A stretch of 64,000 nucleotides of DNA from Nonomuraea purpurea (lineage in GTDB: Bacteria > Actinomycetota > Actinomycetes > Streptosporangiales > Streptosporangiaceae): assembly GCF_042650645.1 (NCBI RefSeq), contig NZ_JBHSBI010000045.1, positions 17,478 through 81,477 of the forward strand, in the 5' to 3' direction. Within the stretch, counting starts at the first letter, position 1. Every line of letters begins with the position of its first letter. Made by a program: the position numbers and the translations under genes. The notes under the pieces were generated by a model. That model was not told the origin of the DNA. It searched no databases and was given only the letters and a program-made list of their open reading frames with translations. Shown in pieces: positions 60,885-64,000 of the stretch.

Positions 60885-61679
60885 TCACCTGCGTGCGCCG
60901 CCCAGCAGCGAGCCGACGAAGGCCGTCACCGCCGCGTTGAACGCCTCGGGCTGTTCGACCGCGCTCAGGTGGCCGGCCTTGGGGATGATCTCCAGCCGGC
61001 TTTCCGGGACGGCGCCGGCCATCGCCTCGGCGTCGGCGGGCGGCGACAGTTCGTCCTCCTCGCCCACGACGACCAGCAGCGGCGCCTTGAGAGCGCCCAG
61101 CGTGTCGAAGGAGTCGGGCCGCGCGGCCATGGCCCGCTGCGCCCAGGCGACGGCGCCCGGCGGCGCGGACTGCACCAGCCCCTTGACCCGCCCGAACACC
61201 ATGGCCCGCCGTTCCTTGGTGGTCTGCCCGATGAGGCCCGGCAGCACGTCGCTGACCAGCACCTCGCTCCCGTCGGACAGCACCGCCTGGGCGATGCGCT
61301 CCCGGTTGGCCCGCGCCGCAGGCGGGTCGGGGCCCGCCTTGGTGTCGGCCAGGATCACGCCCATCAGGCGGTCGGGGTGCCGGCGGCAGAAGGCCATGGT
61401 CACGTAGCCGCCCATGGACAGCCCGCCGACGACGGCCTTGTCGATGCCCTCGTCATCGAGCAGCCTGGCGACGTCGTCGGCCATCAGGTCGAGTGACGGT
61501 TCGTCGTCGCCCAGCCGCGACCCGCCGAAACCTCGCAGATCAGGTGTGATGACCCGGCAGGCTCCGGCCAGCCCTTCCCGCTGGGCCAGCCACATGGCCG
61601 ACGACAGGGGAAACGCGTGAAGCAGCACAACCGGGAGCCCGGTCCCGGCCGATCGTGTGTAGAGCTGCACGGACCACAC
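60885..61679 (-). CDS. Alpha/beta hydrolase
   Basis: About 264 aa. The nucleophile elbow GGLSMGGYV, oxyanion HAF near the N-terminus, acid in VVVGEEDELSP and His in KAGHLSAVE give a complete triad. Closest in pattern to 3-oxoadipate enol-lactonase-like hydrolases, but substrate unknown. Several in-frame GTGs (61706, 61679, 61670) could be the start; TACCGT just before the last one would suit a leaderless mRNA. Downstream of an SDR gene on the same strand. Confidence 0.85.
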   Translation of the reverse strand: MWSVQLYTRSAGTGLPVVLLHAFPLSSAMWLAQREGLAGACRVITPDLRGFGGSRLGDDEPSLDLMADDVARLLDDEGIDKAVVGGLSMGGYVTMAFCRRHPDRLMGVILADTKAGPDPPAARANRERIAQAVLSDGSEVLVSDVLPGLIGQTTKERRAMVFGRVKGLVQSAPPGAVAWAQRAMAARPDSFDTLGALKAPLLVVVGEEDELSPPADAEAMAGAVPESRLEIIPKAGHLSAVEQPEAFNAAVTAFVGSLLGGARR

Positions 61680-61747
61680 GGTAGCCCGGTTCACCGCGAC
61701 AATCACTCAAATCCCATGCCGATATGCACCAGTGGCACCCGACCGGA

Positions 61748-62506
61748 TCAGATCGCGGTGGCTCCCCCGTCCACGAACAGCACCTGCCCGGTCATGTACG
61801 CCGAGGCAGAACTGGCCAGGAAGACGGCCGGTTGGGCCATCTCCGCCACGGTCCCCCAGCGCCGCATGGGCACGGTGGCGACCGTGGCGGCGCCGCCTGT
61901 CTCGTCCTCCCACAGGTTGCGGTTGAGGTCGGTGGCCGTCCAGCCGGGGCACAGGGCGTTGACGCGCACCCCGGCCCCGGCCCACTCGACGGCCAGCGTC
62001 TTGGTCAGGGCCACCAGCCCGGCCTTGGCGGCGGCGTAGGGGGCCAGGAAGGGCGCGCCGAGCGCTGCCACGGAGGCCACATTGATCACGACGCCGTCGC
62101 CCCGGCCCAGCAGGTGGGGGGCGACCGTGTGGCAGACGGCCATGGCCGAGTCGAGGTTGAGGCGCATCAGCTTGTCCCATCCGGACAGCCGCAGGTCCTT
62201 GAACTCGACCAGGAAGTTGGAGCCACCGGCGTTGTTGACCACGATGTCGAGGTGCCCGAGCCCGTCGATCGCCGCCGCCACGGCGCCCGCCGCGGCCTCG
62301 CGGTCGGTGAGGTCGGCCGGGATGACGACCGCGCGCCGTCCCAGGGCCTCGATCTCCTTGCCGACCTCGGCGAGCCGCTCGGCGGAGCGGGACACGAGCG
62401 CCACGTCGGCGCCCGCTTCTGCGTACGCGAGCGCGATGGCCCGTCCGATCCCCTTTGACGCGCCGGTGACCAGTGCCTGCCTGCCTGTGAGATCGAACGC
62501 GCCCAC
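61748..62506 (-). CDS. Short-chain dehydrogenase/reductase
   Basis: 252 aa. TGASKGIG near residues 14-21, NNAGG, the catalytic Ser in NVASVAALG and YAAAK, followed by PGW and a VDGG C-terminus. A typical FabG-like oxidoreductase with unknown substrate. GTG 62506 has GGAGGAGG ahead. Possibly co-transcribed with the alpha/beta hydrolase gene about 70 bp downstream. Confidence 0.92.
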   Translation of the reverse strand: MGAFDLTGRQALVTGASKGIGRAIALAYAEAGADVALVSRSAERLAEVGKEIEALGRRAVVIPADLTDREAAAGAVAAAIDGLGHLDIVVNNAGGSNFLVEFKDLRLSGWDKLMRLNLDSAMAVCHTVAPHLLGRGDGVVINVASVAALGAPFLAPYAAAKAGLVALTKTLAVEWAGAGVRVNALCPGWTATDLNRNLWEDETGGAATVATVPMRRWGTVAEMAQPAVFLASSASAYMTGQVLFVDGGATAI

Positions 62507-62554
62507 GCCGCCTCCTCCACGTCGAAACCGAACAAAATTCTAACCGGGAACGCC

Positions 62555-62587
62555 ACCGGCGCGGGGCCACGAAGGCCCCGCGCCGGT
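62555..62587 (-). terminator. Terminator hairpin after the RHS gene
   Basis: ACCGGCGCGGGGCC (62555-62568) pairs perfectly with GGCCCCGCGCCGGT (62574-62587): a 14-bp stem and 5-nt loop, 20 bases beyond the RHS stop. Confidence 0.85.
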
Positions 62588-62607
62588 CATTCACTCAGCG
62601 AACCGGA

Positions 62608-64000
62608 TCAGCCCATACCGCCGAGCCAGAAGTCCAAGAAGTCGACCATGTCATCGATGATCTTCGGACTGCGAGAGCTCAGCTCCATGGTCGCGCCTCT
62701 TCTGGTGTTGTTCGTCAGCTCGACCTTGTCCTTTTTGAAGATGTTCTCAGCCTGGCCGATGCGGTTGCGCGGGAGGCTCGACGGCGGCCTGCCCTGCGGG
62801 TACATCCGGCCGTTGCCGTAGACGGTGTACGACTGGGTCGGCTGGGCGGTGCCGTCGTTCCGGTAGACCTGGCTCGGCCGTGGCCGTGCCGGCTGCCGGT
62901 TCGCCCTGGGCGGCGCCTGCCGCTGCGTCGACCTGTGGCTGGTCGGACGCCGCGCCGGGCGAGAGCGTGCCTGCTGGACCCCTCTGGGGATCCGGCCTGC
63001 CCGGTGGTTGCGCCGCTGAGCCGCCTGCGCCATCCGCCTCTTGGCCGCCGCCTCGCGGGCCGCCTTCCTCGCCTCTCTGCGGGCAGCCGCCGCGGCCCGT
63101 CGCCTCGCCGCGGCCTCCCGAGCCCGTCTGGCCGCCTCTGCCGCGCGCCTTCTGGCCTCCGCCGCGGCCCGCTTCCTGGCCGTCTCCGCGGCCCGCTTCC
63201 TGGCGGCCTCCTGGGCGCGCTTCCTGGCGGCCTCCAGGGCCCGCTTCCTGGCCTCCTCCCTGGCCTTCTTCCTGGCCTCCTCCAAGGCCCGCCTCCTGGC
63301 GGCTTCCCTGGCGCGACGGATCGCCTCCCGCCTCAGGGCGCGCTGGGCGGCCCTCTTGGCGAGGTAGCGAGCCCCGAGCCTGACACCGATGCCGACCACG
63401 ACCCAGACCCACTGACCGTCGGGGTCGGTCATCGTGACGGGGCTGTTGTTGGCGTAGGCGTAGGCGTTGAGCTGCTGCGGGTCGACATCATCGATGATCG
63501 GGTCCACCGACAGGAACCGGCCGTTCTTCGGGTCGTACTCACGGGCGCCCAGGTGGACGAGACCGGTGGTCGCGTCCTTGGTGCCGCCGACGAACCCGCG
63601 CTGTCCCGGCCACCAGGGTGGCGCTGTCCCGCGGTCTTCACCGAACGGGGTCGACCTGCGCACCGCCAGGTCACCGTTGCCGGCGTTGACCGCAGCTTGA
63701 GCGGTGCCCTGGTGGTCGGAGGCCAGGAAGTACACCTGGTTGTCCGGCGTGCGCACCGCGATGGGCTGATCGTTGACGGTGTAGTAGCGGGTCTGTTCGA
63801 CCACGTCCTTGGCGAAGTCGAACCGCAACTCCATGTCGTCCACATACAGCGTGGCGTCGGTGGGCGTCTTGCGGATCAGCCGATCGCCCTCGGCGTCGTA
63901 GACGAACGACGTCGTCTTGCCCGCCTCGGTCACCGACTCCAGGTTGCCCTCGGCGTCCCACAACAGGCTCTGATCGGCGGTGCCGACCTTGCGCCGGGTG
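62608..64000 (-). CDS. RHS-repeat protein, C-terminal part, with cationic Arg/Ala helix and short tip (5' end outside window)
   Basis: The gene enters from beyond the right edge. About 464 residues are seen. YD-type repeats (LWDAEGNLESVTE, FVYDAEGDRLIR) lead to the RHS core LGAREYDPKNGRFLSVDP with NAYAYANNSPVTMTDPDG. RHS proteins carry variable C-terminal toxins after this core. Here the core is followed by a short hydrophobic stretch (WVWVVVGIGV), about 124 residues of Arg/Ala/Lys/Glu-rich helix (62998-63369), a Pro/Arg linker and a 70-residue tip. No known toxin domain is recognised in the tip, and no immunity gene follows: the next gene is an SDR behind a strong terminator. Confidence 0.82.
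   Translation of the reverse strand, partial: TRRKVGTADQSLLWDAEGNLESVTEAGKTTSFVYDAEGDRLIRKTPTDATLYVDDMELRFDFAKDVVEQTRYYTVNDQPIAVRTPDNQVYFLASDHQGTAQAAVNAGNGDLAVRRSTPFGEDRGTAPPWWPGQRGFVGGTKDATTGLVHLGAREYDPKNGRFLSVDPIIDDVDPQQLNAYAYANNSPVTMTDPDGQWVWVVVGIGVRLGARYLAKRAAQRALRREAIRRAREAARRRALEEARKKAREEARKRALEAARKRAQEAARKRAAETARKRAAAEARRRAAEAARRAREAAARRRAAAAARREARKAAREAAAKRRMAQAAQRRNHRAGRIPRGVQQARSRPARRPTSHRSTQRQAPPRANRQPARPRPSQVYRNDGTAQPTQSYTVYGNGRMYPQGRPPSSLPRNRIGQAENIFKKDKVELTNNTRRGATMELSSRSPKIIDDMVDFLDFWLGGMG

Noticed and set aside
62998..63369. Repetitive GC-rich DNA that might be a CRISPR or minisatellite
   Set aside because: It is the coding sequence of the Arg/Ala helix of the RHS protein; repeats are codon-level, unspaced and irregular, without the repeat-spacer pattern of CRISPR.

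Overview
The window is a stretch of chromosome from a high-GC, filamentous-type actinomycete. The best guess is the Streptosporangiales (Nonomuraea or Streptosporangium-like). This rests on very high GC with frequent GTG starts, several starts placed just after a TANNNT -10 box (leaderless style), the mec-cysO-cysM and clpS-DUF2017 clusters, DUF3039/DUF3618/DUF3352 proteins, a DivIVA-like coiled-coil filament protein and an IclR-glpK-glpD glycerol locus. Genus assignment is inference. Almost all of it looks like ordinary chromosome; the accessory material is two polymorphic-toxin-type loci, several gene remnants and one odd tRNA.

Layout. 1-2.3 kb: end of an aldehyde dehydrogenase gene, an SDR and a class-I glutamine amidotransferase (peptidase C26), likely amine/GABA catabolism. 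2.3-3.7 kb: a DUF4287 gene, a fragment of an HxlR-family regulator and a lipoprotein. 3.8-7.0 kb: a tandem glycine riboswitch ahead of gcvT-gcvH, then sdaA (glycine and serine catabolism). 7.1-8.4 kb: a 49-aa orphan antitoxin-like gene and an AmaP/DUF6286 membrane pair. 8.5-10.9 kb: a PLP fold-III enzyme, a DUF3618 protein, bcp and an unusual tRNA. 11.5-16.8 kb: a DesK/NarL-type two-component system followed by a LolD/FtsX-type ABC exporter. 16.8-18.7 kb: a papain-fold toxin with its probable immunity gene. 18.8-20.7 kb: a membrane-anchored molybdopterin oxidoreductase.

20.7-32.8 kb keeps the gene order known from the Mycobacterium tuberculosis Rv1330c-Rv1341 region (pncB, clpS, DUF2017, mec, cysO, cysM, murI, MBL hydrolase, rph, rdgB). 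Here it is interrupted by an MFS gene and by a thioesterase/PRC/DUF3352 block, and pncA sits beside pncB. It joins NAD salvage, CysO-dependent cysteine synthesis, peptidoglycan precursor supply and nucleic-acid housekeeping.

32.9-44.7 kb: membrane and secreted hypotheticals, a methyltransferase, a STAS protein, a helicase, two MFS exporters (one divergent from a TetR regulator), a secreted M43-type metalloprotease, YqgE/AlgH and an LPFTG surface protein. 44.7-49.6 kb: a TetR gene facing a decayed MFS gene, then an IclR regulator with glpK and glpD. The same 17-bp inverted repeat lies ahead of both the regulator and glpK. 49.7-58.0 kb: malic enzyme, a cytidylate-kinase-like protein, a YbbN-like protein overlapping a MarR gene, membrane proteins, thiolase and methylmalonyl-CoA epimerase. 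58.2-64 kb: the filament protein, an AI-2E-type permease, an alpha/beta hydrolase, an SDR and the 3' end of an RHS-repeat gene whose C-terminus is an Arg/Ala-rich helix and a short tip. That gene runs off the window.

I found no CRISPR array, insertion sequence, prophage or rRNA. No single locus is clearly a new multi-gene system. The best leads are the class-I tRNA with anticodon UAG, the toxin with His- and Trp-rich repeats, the RHS protein with a cationic helix and no immunity gene, the shared IclR operator and the orphan antitoxin fragment.
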